From assembly GCA_964580675.1 (NCBI GenBank), contig CAZOLI010000006.1, forward strand, positions 60,149-124,148: a stretch of 64,000 bases of DNA. Direction: 5' to 3'. The notes under the pieces were generated by a model. It saw only the letters and a program-made list of their open reading frames with translations, did no database searches and was not told where the DNA came from. The DNA is from CAZOLI01 sp964580675. Lineage in GTDB: Bacteria; Planctomycetota; MHYJ01; CAYXQY01. Of this stretch, positions 7,667-17,309 are shown one piece after another (position 1 is the stretch's first letter; each line of letters opens with the position of its first letter). The translations under genes were made by a program, and so were the position numbers.

Positions 7667-8945
7667 GACGAATGGCTTCGATGGGTTCCATTCTCGCCGC
7701 TTTTATCGCGGGAAAAACGCTGAACAGAAAACTCGTCACCAGGGTTAAACCACCGATCAGAAGAACGGTATTCGTGTTCCAGATTGCCGGTATCTTTTCG
7801 AGGATATAGATGTCGGACGGGAACGGATGCCATCCGGTAAGATCCTCCACCGTGTTTGCAATGCCGTTTATGTTTGTAACCACGAGGTATCCCAGACCGG
7901 TACCAAACAATGTGCCGATGACGCCAATAATCAATCCCTCAAGGAGAAAGATGGACGAAACCCCCCAGACCGAACCACCGAGGCTCCGCAGGATGCCGAT
8001 GTCCCGGCGCTTTTCCATCACCATCATGCTCAACACGGCGAGGAGCATAAAAGCTGCCACGACAATCACGAGAAACAGTAAAATGGAGGTCAATCCCCGT
8101 TCCGCCTTGACCGCCTGCAACAGACCGCTTCGCTCCTCTTTCCAGGTTTTGACGGAGTTCGCGTGAAAACCCCGCCGGTTCCGGAGGATGTTTTGAATAT
8201 CCGATTTCGCCGACGACAGCACGCTGTCGCTGTTGTATTGATCCACGGAAATCGCAATTTCGGTGATGTAGGATTCCATGTTGAGGAAATCCTGGGCGGC
8301 TTTTAGCGAACAATACAGCCGCCGGTTGTCGAAGTCGTACATGCCGGAGGAATACGTCCCCACAACTTCAAAGGTGGTCTGTAGCTCCTGTTTCTCCCCC
8401 GTCATGCGACTGCTCGTTACACGGTACAGTTTGGGTTGCAGTTTACTGGACCGCTGGTGGGGTCTTGCGGTCCCTCCCGGCTGAGGACGCGCCCCCACAA
8501 GCAAACCCGGGTGATCCGGTTGACCGTCCCGGTACGTAAACCGGACGTTATCCCCTTCCACATAGGAGGCGATGTTCGTCGTATTGATCTCCAGATTCGG
8601 ATCAATGCCCGTAAGAATGCCGAATCGAATCCGGCTCTCGGCACCGAATCCTTTCAGGGAATAAAGAACGGGCCAGTTTATCCGGGGACTCACGTGCTGC
8701 ACATGATCCACGTCCCGAATTTTTTCCATTAATTCTTCGTAATCCGGAATAAACTTGCCCACCCCTTTTCGAACCACCATGTGTGATCCCGTGCCCCGGA
8801 TTTTTTCTTTCATGTTCTCGGCAAAGCCGCTCATCACCGACGTAACGATGATCAGCACGGCCACGCCGATGCCAAAAGATCCCATGGCGAGATACGAGGT
8901 GATCCGGCTCGCCATGTATCGAATTGCCAGAAAATAGGAATACAT
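7659..8945 (-). CDS. LolC/LolE-type ABC permease
   Basis: Inner-membrane permease of the FtsX/MacB superfamily, 428 residues. A first membrane segment near residues 18-42 (A-V-L-I-I-V-T-S-V-M-S-G-F, the LolC/E hallmark) is followed by a large periplasmic domain to about residue 280. Three C-terminal segments follow, with the FtsX motif K-R-R-D-I-G-I-L-R-S-L-G-G and the ending A-A-R-M-E-P-I-E-A-I-R. Only one permease gene is present, so a homodimer (LolCE type) is likely. It lies directly upstream of, and overlaps, lolD. Outer-membrane lipoproteins are implied, in line with the lipoboxes seen at 36999-37700 and 16801-17292. Confidence 0.9.
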   Translation of the reverse strand: MYSYFLAIRYMASRITSYLAMGSFGIGVAVLIIVTSVMSGFAENMKEKIRGTGSHMVVRKGVGKFIPDYEELMEKIRDVDHVQHVSPRINWPVLYSLKGFGAESRIRFGILTGIDPNLEINTTNIASYVEGDNVRFTYRDGQPDHPGLLVGARPQPGGTARPHQRSSKLQPKLYRVTSSRMTGEKQELQTTFEVVGTYSSGMYDFDNRRLYCSLKAAQDFLNMESYITEIAISVDQYNSDSVLSSAKSDIQNILRNRRGFHANSVKTWKEERSGLLQAVKAERGLTSILLFLVIVVAAFMLLAVLSMMVMEKRRDIGILRSLGGSVWGVSSIFLLEGLIIGVIGTLFGTGLGYLVVTNINGIANTVEDLTGWHPFPSDIYILEKIPAIWNTNTVLLIGGLTLVTSFLFSVFPAIKAARMEPIEAIRHE

Positions 8946-9034
8946 CGTGTTTCCTTACGTCGTCGGATATGGCAAACACCGAATACCGGCACAAAACCGG
9001 AGGATAGGAAGTCAGTTCTCGGTGTGCAATTGGG

Positions 9035-10492
9035 TTAACCGTTGTCCTTCGGTCGAAGCTGTGGAAAGAGTATTACTTCCCGTATGGAATCCGAATCCGT
9101 CAGAAGCATGACCAGTCGATCAATACCGATACCGAGTCCCCCCGCCGGAGGCATACCGTGCTCAAGGGCTTCGAGAAAATCTTCGTCCAGTTCTCTGTAT
9201 CCTTCCTCCCGGTCTTCGATCTGTGCCTGCAACCGTTCCTTCTGGTCAATCGGATTCGTCAGTTCCGTAAAGGCATTGGCAATTTCCATCCCGTTGATGA
9301 AGAGTTCGAACCTCTCGGACACGTCCGGATTTTCATCGGACCGGCACGCAAACGGCGATATTTCCACCGGGTAATTCTTCACGAAAACGGGACCATCCAG
9401 GGCCGGCTCCACAAGGTCCTCAAAGAGTTCGTTGGCCACTTTCCCGTACGACCGTTCGGAGATTTCCTCCACGTCGTGCTGTCGTGCCGTCTCCAGCACG
9501 GCTTCGCGGTCCGACCACTCCAGACCCGTGTGTTCGGCAAAAAGGTCCATGTAATTTTTCCGGTCGAACGGAAGGGAGTAATCGATCGGTTCTCCCTGAA
9601 ACGTAATTTCGTCGGAACCAATCACCTCTGTGGCAAGGTGGTTGATCAGTTCCTCGGTCAGGTCCATCATCGTTTCGTAATTGCCGTGAGCCTGGTACAG
9701 TTCCAGCATCGTAAACTCAGGATTATGACGCGGGGAGATGCCTTCGTTCCGAAAATTCCGGTTGATCTCGAAGATCTTGGGCATACCTCCCACAAGGAGA
9801 CGCTTCAGGTACAGTTCCGGAGCGATGCGAAGGAACAGGTCTAAGTCAAGGGTATTATGATGGGTAACAAACGGTTCGGCCGCCGCTCCACCGGCGATCG
9901 GATGCATCATCGGGGTTTCAACTTCCCGGAATCCCTGATCCTGAAGGTTGTTCCGTATCTCCCGAAGTAACCGGGAACGAAGCTGGAAGGTTTCCATCAC
10001 GTCCTCGTTGGAGATCAGGTCCAGGTACCGCTTCCGGAACCGGATTTCCACGTCCTTGAGCCCATGCCATTTTTCTGGTAGCGGACGCAGACTCTTGGTA
10101 AGAAGTTCGAAATCCCGGGCAAATATGGTTTCCTCACCGGTTCGTGTTTTGCCTCCCTCTCCCGAGACCCGAATCCAGTCCCCGATGTCAAAATGCTCAA
10201 AAATTTCGAACTGTTCCTCACCAACACGGTCAATTTTGACGTAAACCTGAATGGTATCGGACCGTTCCTTGATGTCGAGGAAAGCGGACTTCCCGTGTTC
10301 CCGGACCGCGACGATTCGACCCGCCGTTTCGTATTGTTCCTCCGTAACGTCCCCCTCCTCAACGTCCGATAGCTGCGAACAGATCTCCCGTATCCGGGAA
10401 ACCGGTCCGGTGGATTTCGCCCACGGATCCACCCCGAGTTCCTTCAGGTCCTCCACGTTCTGCAATCGAGCTTTTCTCTGATCTTCTGCCAT
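9035..10492 (-). CDS. lysS: Lysyl-tRNA synthetase, class II
   Basis: Charges tRNA-Lys with lysine. The 485 residues contain the N-terminal OB-fold anticodon-binding domain (about 50-140), then the class II core: motif 1 around E-V-E-T-P-M-M-H-P-I, motif 2 R-N-F-R-N-E-G-I-S near 255-265 with R-H-N-P-E-F-T-M-L-E-L-Y, and motif 3 G-L-G-I-G-I-D-R-L-V-M at the C-terminus. Length is typical. It sits 26 bases downstream of the DJ-1 gene and 89 bases upstream of the Lol permease. No T-box leader is seen. Confidence 0.97.
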   Translation of the reverse strand: MAEDQRKARLQNVEDLKELGVDPWAKSTGPVSRIREICSQLSDVEEGDVTEEQYETAGRIVAVREHGKSAFLDIKERSDTIQVYVKIDRVGEEQFEIFEHFDIGDWIRVSGEGGKTRTGEETIFARDFELLTKSLRPLPEKWHGLKDVEIRFRKRYLDLISNEDVMETFQLRSRLLREIRNNLQDQGFREVETPMMHPIAGGAAAEPFVTHHNTLDLDLFLRIAPELYLKRLLVGGMPKIFEINRNFRNEGISPRHNPEFTMLELYQAHGNYETMMDLTEELINHLATEVIGSDEITFQGEPIDYSLPFDRKNYMDLFAEHTGLEWSDREAVLETARQHDVEEISERSYGKVANELFEDLVEPALDGPVFVKNYPVEISPFACRSDENPDVSERFELFINGMEIANAFTELTNPIDQKERLQAQIEDREEGYRELDEDFLEALEHGMPPAGGLGIGIDRLVMLLTDSDSIREVILFPQLRPKDNG

Positions 10493-10518
10493 CGTCTTTT
10501 CCCCAATGGATGGTCGAA

Positions 10519-11091
10519 TTAAACCGGAACCTGCTCTCCGGATTCGCTGTATTCCATGTAATCCGCCAGTTCCCGCGCTTTTTCTTCCCCGGCGAGCTCT
10601 TCCACCAAAGAAAGAGCAAATGGTATCGCGGTTCCCGGTCCTCGGCTTGTAAACACCCGACCGGATTGAACCACTTCGTCCGTTCGATAGTCCGTACGGT
10701 CCATGCGGTCCGCCACACCGGGGTGACTCGTCGCCGGATCCCCGTCGAGTATCCCTTCCTCAGCCAGTACGCGGGGAGCCGCACAGATCGCTCCCAGGAG
10801 TTTCCCCTTATCGTCATGCCGCTTGAGAAACGACGCGACCGATGGATTTTCTTCCAGGTTTGTCGTACCCGGTTCGCCACCCGGAAGAACGACAGCGTCG
10901 AATACCTCCTCCTGAATGTCCGCAAAAGCACAATCCGCGCGGAGAAATATTTCGTGGGAACCGTCAATGTCCGTACCCCCAACACCGGCCGCCACCACGT
11001 CGACACCGGCCCGTCGGAGAACGTCTATGATCGTCACCGCTTCGATTTCTTCCAGCCCATCCGCAAGCAATACGGCCACACGTTTACTCAT
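10519..11091 (-). CDS. DJ-1/PfpI family protein
   Basis: A 190-residue flavodoxin-like protein of the DJ-1 branch. These act in oxidative-stress or aldehyde/glyoxal defence, though roles differ widely. Visible are the N-terminal L-A-D-G-L-E-E-I-E-A with the conserved Glu15, the V-V-L-P-G-G-E-P-G-T loop near 67-76, and the nucleophile elbow G-A-I-C-A-A-P with Cys103. A conserved H-P-G-V follows near the end of the core. It heads the minus-strand run toward lysS. The ATG at 11091 has no strong ribosome site; the frame and family alignment at M-S-K-R-V-A-V-L support it. Confidence 0.92.
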   Translation of the reverse strand: MSKRVAVLLADGLEEIEAVTIIDVLRRAGVDVVAAGVGGTDIDGSHEIFLRADCAFADIQEEVFDAVVLPGGEPGTTNLEENPSVASFLKRHDDKGKLLGAICAAPRVLAEEGILDGDPATSHPGVADRMDRTDYRTDEVVQSGRVFTSRGPGTAIPFALSLVEELAGEEKARELADYMEYSESGEQVPV

Positions 11092-11683
11092 AACTATATA
11101 CCGGTGTAAATACGGTGATGGATAATAATGAAATTGGAAGGACGGAATTATTGTACCAGCTCGAAATGCTGTTTTAAATTCCAGGTTCCACGTCTACCGG
11201 TTGGTGAAAATTATTTCTTTTCCATCGGAATAGCCAGCCGGTGATGAGCCGTAGGTACACCGCATCCGAAAGGTGGGGGATAGGAAACCATATCCGAACC
11301 TTCTTTACATTATTGTTTAATCGTTTGACAGTCGACAGTCATGACCGGTTATGGTCATCGGAGGTCGTCCTTCAATAAGAATTTGCACCGTGCAGATTAT
11401 TCCTCGTATTTCCGTTAAATACCCCTTTTTCCTATGTATTTTCATGATATACGTCGAGAATTGGCGGGATGCAGGAATTCATCTCCTTAAATGGTGATGA
11501 AAGTTCAGCGACGACCACAAACCGGGAGTCGGTACATAGAACTGGCACACAAATTGCGATAAATTAATGAGTACGAATGTTCGGTATGTTTTTCTAAGGA
11601 ATCTGGGACGGTCAACAAACAATGACGGAGAAGTTGATTGAGCGTGCCACTTCCGACAACTGGTTATTTCGAACGTGGAGACC
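11092..11683. other. 592-base divergent intergenic region with an inverted repeat
   Basis: No gene found. It separates the DJ-1 gene from the divergent STN-domain gene and becomes AT-rich toward the right. A perfect 6-bp inverted repeat, ATGACC and GGTCAT six bases apart, lies near 11340-11357. It follows a TTGACA at about 11324-11329, which suggests a promoter with an operator. No good -10 element is visible at the proper distance. Confidence 0.4.
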
Positions 11684-14170
11684 ATGAAAAATAACAACAA
11701 ATTGTTACAAACGACATATGTTGTTCTGTTGTTCCTGTCCGTCCTCGTTTTTCTTATGGCAATTTCAGTGAATCCATCTTTTGCCCAGGCCCAGGGTCAG
11801 GATTCCGAACAAACTGTTTCCCCGAATAAAGTCAAACTCACCGTGGAACAATCCGGAATGACACTGAAAGATCTGGCACGGATCATCGAAAAACGAACCG
11901 CTTACAAAGTTCGAATCTGGAAAAAAGCAAGAGATTCTAATTTGGAACTGGATCTGCACGTCCGGGGTGTATCCCTCTTCAATCTCCTCAAAGGTGTTCT
12001 GCGTCCCGAAAATCTCTCGTTTTCGTTTTACGTAAATGAATTAGCCATTCATTCGCCGTCCAGGTCCATTAACGTGAGCAAAAATTATTATCTGGACATG
12101 TTTCAGGATGAAATAAATCCACTGCCGCCGACCAACTTTTTCCGGGGCCCTGCTTCCCCTGAGGTAAGAAAGGAAAAAATAAAAATATTCCCTACGTTAT
12201 GTCATTACAAAGACATCGATTCAATTATCGATTATATTGTTTCTGGTTCTGTTTCGGACAAGGGTGAGTACGTAGAAGTAAACGGAAAAACCAAAGAGCA
12301 CCGTCGGATCGAACGTCTCCTTCGCCGAATGGAGGCCCGGTTCGGCAGAAACATTCAGCTCCAGGGAGAGGTCTACCGGGTGAAGAACGGAACATTACGA
12401 GATCTAAGGTCTGGAATATGCAACAAGAAGGAGACGGAACGTATTCGGAACCGGCTCAATGAAAAGGGTTCTCTTGTTCACAAATTTTCAAAACACCTGA
12501 CTAATGGTGTGCCGAAGAATGAGGCTCAGCTCACAAGTGAAGGTTTTATGAAGGACGTAGATCCTAAGGTTGCAACAAGTCGTGTGATACCAGATCCGAA
12601 CATCGGTACACTTGCCGAAGGTACTGGATTCGAATTTTTGTGTCGCTGGCACGAGGCCAGGAAACGGCTTCAGGTAATCACACAATTCGTACGAAACCAA
12701 TTTACATCTACTGGAAATCGTGTTGTTACCCGAAAAATAGGGGAATACCGGGACGGGGATCAAACCGTTCCCGCCCCCAAGGAAGGATCATCCTATAAAT
12801 GGCCGATCCGGAAAGAACATCGTGTACAGATGCGCTGGAACACGATGCTGAAAACAGATCAGGCGCTCGTTCTCAACGGAGGGCCGGTTCAGTTGACATC
12901 CGGTGCCGATCAGGTGGTGCTTCTCCTTGAACCGTCCGTTTCCGAATCCCTCGTAAATTTATATGAACGGATCAAAAACACAAACAAAAAGAAAAACTCA
13001 GCCTCGAACGTAACGAAAGAGGAGATAAAAAAACAACCGGATTTATTAACCAACGTCGATAAAATGTCGGAGAAAACCGGGGTACAAATCTACGTAACAC
13101 CCGGGGCCCGAAACACGTCGTTGCCGATCGATTCGATGTTCAACGACCGGAAAACCATGAATGGATACACGTTTCTCAAGGAAATAGCCGAAAACTCCGA
13201 TCTTGCGCTTGATGAATACCCGAATTTCATTGTTCTTCGAAAGGAGAAGCAACCCTCCGGAAATGCCTTTCAGGATCGGGTGTTCCCTCTTCATAACGAC
13301 GTGCCGATAGAGAAAAAGGAACTTCCTCATAATCACCCCACCGTCCCATTCGATCAGGACGTGGATGATATGGGCGATCATCGTCATGGTGATGGAGGTT
13401 TTATTAGATCCCCTTTTTCCAGAAACAAGAAAACCAAAACCGAAAAATTTTTAACGTCCGTCCTCGAAAAGTTACGTTCGGTTGATTTTGATGCCAAACG
13501 TGGAGATCTGAACCGGGAGGGAATGTTTCTCCTGGTCCGGCAGAAGAAGAACGTTCTCAGAAACATCGAGAAACGAATCAACGACATCAGTCAATTCCCG
13601 GTTCGGAACACCTTTTTGCAGGTTAATATGTACCGGTTTCCGGCGACGGTGGGTTCCGATATTTCCCTACTAAACAGAAAGGACAGAAACATCAGTTCCG
13701 GAGAGAGAAAAAAATTACGGACGAGACTGAAGGACCATTCCGACGTACACTCCCTTGGCTCCTGGCTCCTCACTCCGGGAAGCACAGGAGAAAAAGTGAG
13801 AGCCTCCACCGTAACCAGTTATTCGGGCATTGTGGATTACGACATTCAGGTTGCCACGGATTCTGTGGCGTATGATCCCATTCCGGGATCTTTTCGGACA
13901 GGTGTGCAGTTTAAAAGCTGGCTCAAAACCAGCGAGAGAACGGAAAACAAAATTCACCTGGACGTGGACATAAGCAAAAAGACAGGACCAATCAAAACGA
14001 TTGATAACAAACAAAACGGGGAACACTTCACAGTCCCGATCACCAACCACAAATCTTCCTTTTCCTGGCCCCTTTCTTCCGCGGGCCACTTCCTCAACAC
14101 ATTTCGACCCTTTTCACCGGATACTGTGTATCTCATCATGGTTTCCGTTAAACAAAATAAAATAAAGTAA
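11684..14170 (+). CDS. Large exported STN-domain protein without secretin channel
   Basis: An exported protein of about 828 residues. A signal peptide (K-N-N-N-K, then a hydrophobic core) ends near P-S-F-A-Q-A. The next 80 residues resemble the STN domain found before secretins and TonB receptors: M-T-L-K-D-L-A-R-I-I, then G-V-S-L-F-N-L-L-K-G-V-L-R near residues 45-110. A stretch with V-E-V-N-G-K-T-K-E-H-R-R-I-E-R-L-L-R-R-M-E resembles the short N1-type module of secretins. A second STN-like unit follows near 450-520 (V-D-K-M-S-E-K-T-G-V-Q-I-Y-V, then T-F-L-K-E-I-A-E-N). No beta-barrel gate domain is present. The ATG at 11684 has GTGGAG seven bases upstream and is preferred to the GTG at 11675. 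Function unknown; envelope assembly or a periplasmic scaffold is possible. Confidence 0.75.
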   Translation: MKNNNKLLQTTYVVLLFLSVLVFLMAISVNPSFAQAQGQDSEQTVSPNKVKLTVEQSGMTLKDLARIIEKRTAYKVRIWKKARDSNLELDLHVRGVSLFNLLKGVLRPENLSFSFYVNELAIHSPSRSINVSKNYYLDMFQDEINPLPPTNFFRGPASPEVRKEKIKIFPTLCHYKDIDSIIDYIVSGSVSDKGEYVEVNGKTKEHRRIERLLRRMEARFGRNIQLQGEVYRVKNGTLRDLRSGICNKKETERIRNRLNEKGSLVHKFSKHLTNGVPKNEAQLTSEGFMKDVDPKVATSRVIPDPNIGTLAEGTGFEFLCRWHEARKRLQVITQFVRNQFTSTGNRVVTRKIGEYRDGDQTVPAPKEGSSYKWPIRKEHRVQMRWNTMLKTDQALVLNGGPVQLTSGADQVVLLLEPSVSESLVNLYERIKNTNKKKNSASNVTKEEIKKQPDLLTNVDKMSEKTGVQIYVTPGARNTSLPIDSMFNDRKTMNGYTFLKEIAENSDLALDEYPNFIVLRKEKQPSGNAFQDRVFPLHNDVPIEKKELPHNHPTVPFDQDVDDMGDHRHGDGGFIRSPFSRNKKTKTEKFLTSVLEKLRSVDFDAKRGDLNREGMFLLVRQKKNVLRNIEKRINDISQFPVRNTFLQVNMYRFPATVGSDISLLNRKDRNISSGERKKLRTRLKDHSDVHSLGSWLLTPGSTGEKVRASTVTSYSGIVDYDIQVATDSVAYDPIPGSFRTGVQFKSWLKTSERTENKIHLDVDISKKTGPIKTIDNKQNGEHFTVPITNHKSSFSWPLSSAGHFLNTFRPFSPDTVYLIMVSVKQNKIK

Positions 14171-14328
14171 CCTCCGTTGTATATTTCGGGGCACCGGGGT
14201 ATTGTTGTTCCTTCTCCGGCAAAATTCGAGATTGCCTTCGTCCCCTTTTCTTTATGCGTCCCCTCAAAACCGGTAAGATGCAGGTACCGCGTGTTTGCCA
14301 TTTGGGATTATGAACCGGTGGTTATTTT

Positions 14329-14784
14329 ATGAACGATCCGTACGAATACCATGCTGAACAGATCATTGCCAGGCCGCGGGACGACGTGTTTTCGTTCTTT
14401 GCCGACGCCGAAAACCTGGAAACGCTGACGCCCGATTATCTCTCGTTCGAGGTCACCTCGGAAACCCCGATCACCATGGAGGAGGGATGCGAGATCACGT
14501 ATTCCCTCAAGTTGTACGGCATACCGGTGACGTGGATTTCGCGAATTGAGATCTGGGATCCTCCCCGGAAATTTGTGGACGTGCAGGTCAAAGGTCCCTA
14601 TAAAGATTGGCATCATGAACATCGATTTGAGGAAACGGACAAGGGAACCAACGTCATTGATCACGTGAAATACGATGTGCCCGGCTGGGTGTTCTCTCCA
14701 ATTATTCACGCATGGTTTGTCCGTCCGGACGTCGAATCCATCTTTTCGTACCGACGGGAAAAACTGAAGTCCATCTTTTCCTGA
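14329..14784 (+). CDS. SRPBCC (START-like) ligand-binding protein
   Basis: A 151-residue single-domain protein of the SRPBCC/polyketide-cyclase fold, which makes a deep hydrophobic pocket for lipids or polyketides. The signs are the first strand with R-P-R-D-D-V-F-S-F-F-A-D-A-E-N-L-E-T-L-T-P near 15-40, the central strands with G-I-P-V-T-W-I-S-R-I and F-V-D-V-Q-V-K-G-P-Y-x-x-W-H-H-E-H, and a long amphipathic C-terminal helix ending in F-S-Y-R-R-E-K-L. No signal peptide. It precedes crtN on the same strand, 423 bases upstream, and a role with carotenoid or isoprenoid lipids is a positional inference. The ATG at 14329 follows an AT-rich stretch without a strong ribosome site. Confidence 0.85.
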   Translation: MNDPYEYHAEQIIARPRDDVFSFFADAENLETLTPDYLSFEVTSETPITMEEGCEITYSLKLYGIPVTWISRIEIWDPPRKFVDVQVKGPYKDWHHEHRFEETDKGTNVIDHVKYDVPGWVFSPIIHAWFVRPDVESIFSYRREKLKSIFS

Positions 14785-15207
14785 ATTTCGCCTACCGGGA
14801 CAGTTTCCTTCAGCCGTTCTGGTGGCAGTGCGAAACGAACAAATATCCAGACCATTTATCAGAAACCCTCTGGACCCTATAATGATGTTTACTTCCCGCC
14901 ATCTTGCATGAGGAAATCCGGCTTCAGGGGACGGCCGATCCCCCACGTAAGAGGCCGGAATGAAGATACACGGGTTCGTAATACGGCATGACCTCGTCTT
15001 TTTCATCAACCATCCATTAAACTGAATTTACGGGACCGGATTTTTGTTCCGTCTCCTTCCGTGACGGGGAAATCACGGGATCACCATCTCCTGAAATTTG
15101 TCGGTTACTGCCCTGACCAATTCGCGGGAAAGAAATGAACGTGGACATTCGTTTGCCTCTAAAGTTACGGTTATAGTGCCGCCCTCAAGCATTTCAGACG
15201 ACAGTTT
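14785..15207. other. 423-base intergenic region upstream of crtN
   Basis: No gene seen on either strand; the open frames here are antisense or low-quality. It presumably holds the crtN promoter. A TATAGT lies at 15172-15177, but no well-spaced -35 element accompanies it. Confidence 0.35.
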
Positions 15208-16710
15208 ATGAGTGAAAAAGGAAAAATTGTGGTTGTCGGTGCGGGACCGGGTGGGGTTACCGCCGGCATGATTCTGGCCAGCAAAGGATACGATGTACGG
15301 ATTTTCGAGAAGGAAAACCGTGTCGGGGGGCGAAACCAGTCCCTGGAGGTGAATGGCTATACCTTTGAGATCGGCCCCACGTTCCTGATGATGCCTGGCA
15401 TTCTTCGAGAAATGTTTGAGATCGCCGGAGAGGACCTGAGCGACCACATGAACCTCCTTCAGGTGGAACCGCTGTACCGTGTCGTCTATAGCGACGGCCG
15501 AGAATTTCTGCCCTCACAAAAACATCCTGACCGGACCCGGGAGCAAATTCAGGAACTGTTTCCGGGAAATGTGGAGGGATATGACCAATTTATGGAGCGT
15601 GAGGAGACGAAGTACGATCGTCTCCTTCCCTGTCTTCAAATTCCGTACGAGTCTTACTTCGACCTCTTTTCGAGAACGATCTTTCACGCTCTCCCGTATC
15701 TCGATGCACACAAATCGATGATCCAGCATATGGGGGAGTACTTTGACGATCGTGATCTCCAGATCGCGTTTACCTTTCAGTCAAAATACCTCGGCATGTC
15801 TCCCTGGGAATGTCCCGGTTTGTTCAGTTTGATCCCCTACGCAGAACACGCCCAGGGCATATGGCACCCGGAAGGGGGACTGAATCAGATCAGTAAGGTC
15901 ATGGCCGACGTCGTTCGAGAGAAAGGAGGACAGATTCATCTGGGAGAACCGGTTGATCAGATTCGGACCAGCGAGGGTCGGACCACCGGCGTCAAACTGG
16001 AAAGCGGCCGGAACGTGGATGCGGACCGGGTACTGGTGAACGCCGATTTCGGGCACGCGGTCAAACACCTATTTCCGGATTCCTCTCTGGACAAATGGAC
16101 GGAAGAAAACCTGAAGGAGAAAAAATATTCCTGCTCGACTTTTATGCTCTACCTCGGGATGGACCGGACGTATCCGGATGTGCCGCATCACAATATTCTC
16201 CTCTCGTCGGACTACAAACGAAACGTGGATCAGATTTCGGACGAACTCGTACTCCCCGACGACCCGTCGATGTACGTTCAGAATGCCTGCGTAACCGATC
16301 CCGGTCTGGCTCCGGACGGATGCTCAACCATTTACGTTCTCGTCCCGGTTCCGAACAACCGGTCCGACATCGACTGGCAAAAGGAGAAGGACGACTTTCG
16401 GGAACGTGTCCTGGACATCGTTGAAAACCGGGGCGGTGTCGACAACATCCGGCAACACATTGACGTGGAACGAATGATCACCCCCGAACAATGGGAACAA
16501 ACCGGCATCTACGAAGGAGCGACATTTAACATGGCTCACAATATCAATCAGATGCTCATGTTTCGCCCTCACAATCGGTTCGAGGAGCTGACCGATTGTT
16601 ACCTTGTGGGAGGGGGAACGCACCCGGGAAGCGGATTACCAACCATATTTGAGTCCGCCAGAATTAGCTCCGGTCTTATCCTGCAGGAGGACGGCGGCAA
16701 GTACGTATAA
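15208..16710 (+). CDS. crtN: C30 carotenoid desaturase, CrtN type
   Basis: An FAD-dependent desaturase of the CrtI/CrtN family that introduces double bases into a C30 backbone (dehydrosqualene or squalene), acting at the membrane. The 500 residues begin with the dinucleotide fold G-A-G-P-G-G-V-T-A-G at about 11-20. A second block is G-G-R-N-Q-S-L, and the C-terminal flavin block reads G-G-G-T-H-P-G-S-G-L-P near 470. Internal stretches follow Staphylococcus CrtN as I remember it: Y-L-G-M-S-P, C-S-T-F-M-L-Y-L-G-M-D, D-P-S-M-Y-V, L-A-P-D-G, and I-D-W. It is convergent with the DUF2141-crtQ-crtO-crtP-aldH group, which supplies the later steps. Length and motifs are normal. Confidence 0.9.
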   Translation: MSEKGKIVVVGAGPGGVTAGMILASKGYDVRIFEKENRVGGRNQSLEVNGYTFEIGPTFLMMPGILREMFEIAGEDLSDHMNLLQVEPLYRVVYSDGREFLPSQKHPDRTREQIQELFPGNVEGYDQFMEREETKYDRLLPCLQIPYESYFDLFSRTIFHALPYLDAHKSMIQHMGEYFDDRDLQIAFTFQSKYLGMSPWECPGLFSLIPYAEHAQGIWHPEGGLNQISKVMADVVREKGGQIHLGEPVDQIRTSEGRTTGVKLESGRNVDADRVLVNADFGHAVKHLFPDSSLDKWTEENLKEKKYSCSTFMLYLGMDRTYPDVPHHNILLSSDYKRNVDQISDELVLPDDPSMYVQNACVTDPGLAPDGCSTIYVLVPVPNNRSDIDWQKEKDDFRERVLDIVENRGGVDNIRQHIDVERMITPEQWEQTGIYEGATFNMAHNINQMLMFRPHNRFEELTDCYLVGGGTHPGSGLPTIFESARISSGLILQEDGGKYV

Positions 16711-16800
16711 CACGATCCGGTGCCCGCGTCCGCACAGACTTCTCCATTGCCGGAGAAAACGAACACAGGAAAAATAGGGTTCTTCTGCCGGTACCGGGCA

Positions 16801-17292
16801 TCAGTCCCTGAGGTACTTGAGGGAGATGGATATCGCTTTTTTGCCCCCGGAAAGTTCAAAACTGGACCGGGAGAACGACGGACTCCCTATGCCTGTGTCC
16901 GCTGATCCGGAGGTGCCGTACCCTTCTTCCGGAACCCCGAATCCCCCTTTGTTGAGCGTTCCGTCATCGTTCTGATCATGGTAAACAGCCACGGCATAAT
17001 TGCCCGGGGGCAAATTCCGGAACGTCACCTGAACCGGTTCGTTATTTATCGACACCGACCGTGAACGGAAGGCTTTTTCTTTCTGACCGGGAAATCCCTC
17101 CCCCTTACGAAATAAGTTTAGACGGATGGTTCCCTCTCTGTTGTTCACGTTCGTCACCTTCACCTGAAGTTGCTGGTTTCCCGACGTGTTCCGATCCTGG
17201 GTTTCTGGCCGTTTCCCGGATGATGTGGTCCCGCAACCGGAAACGGCCAGAAGAAATAGCGAAACGAGCAAGTACGTCTTCTCCTTCATCAT
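16801..17292 (-). CDS. DUF2141 lipoprotein in the carotenoid cluster
   Basis: A lipoprotein of about 163 residues with lipobox L-A-V-S-G-C (Cys at about residue 20) and a Ser/Thr/Asn-rich linker. A beta-rich DUF2141 domain follows, shown by L-P-P-G-N-Y-A-V-A-V-Y-H-D-Q-N-D-D-G-T-L and G-V-P-E-E-G-Y-G. The domain's function is not established, but DUF2141 genes often sit beside carotenoid genes. The frame extends to a TTG at 17313 overlapping the crtQ stop. The ATG at 17292 is preferred because AAGGA lies five bases upstream and it gives a standard signal peptide. It is the last gene of the minus-strand carotenoid group. Confidence 0.85.
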   Translation of the reverse strand: MMKEKTYLLVSLFLLAVSGCGTTSSGKRPETQDRNTSGNQQLQVKVTNVNNREGTIRLNLFRKGEGFPGQKEKAFRSRSVSINNEPVQVTFRNLPPGNYAVAVYHDQNDDGTLNKGGFGVPEEGYGTSGSADTGIGSPSFSRSSFELSGGKKAISISLKYLRD

Positions 17293-17309
17293 AATTTTCC
17301 TTATGGAAA

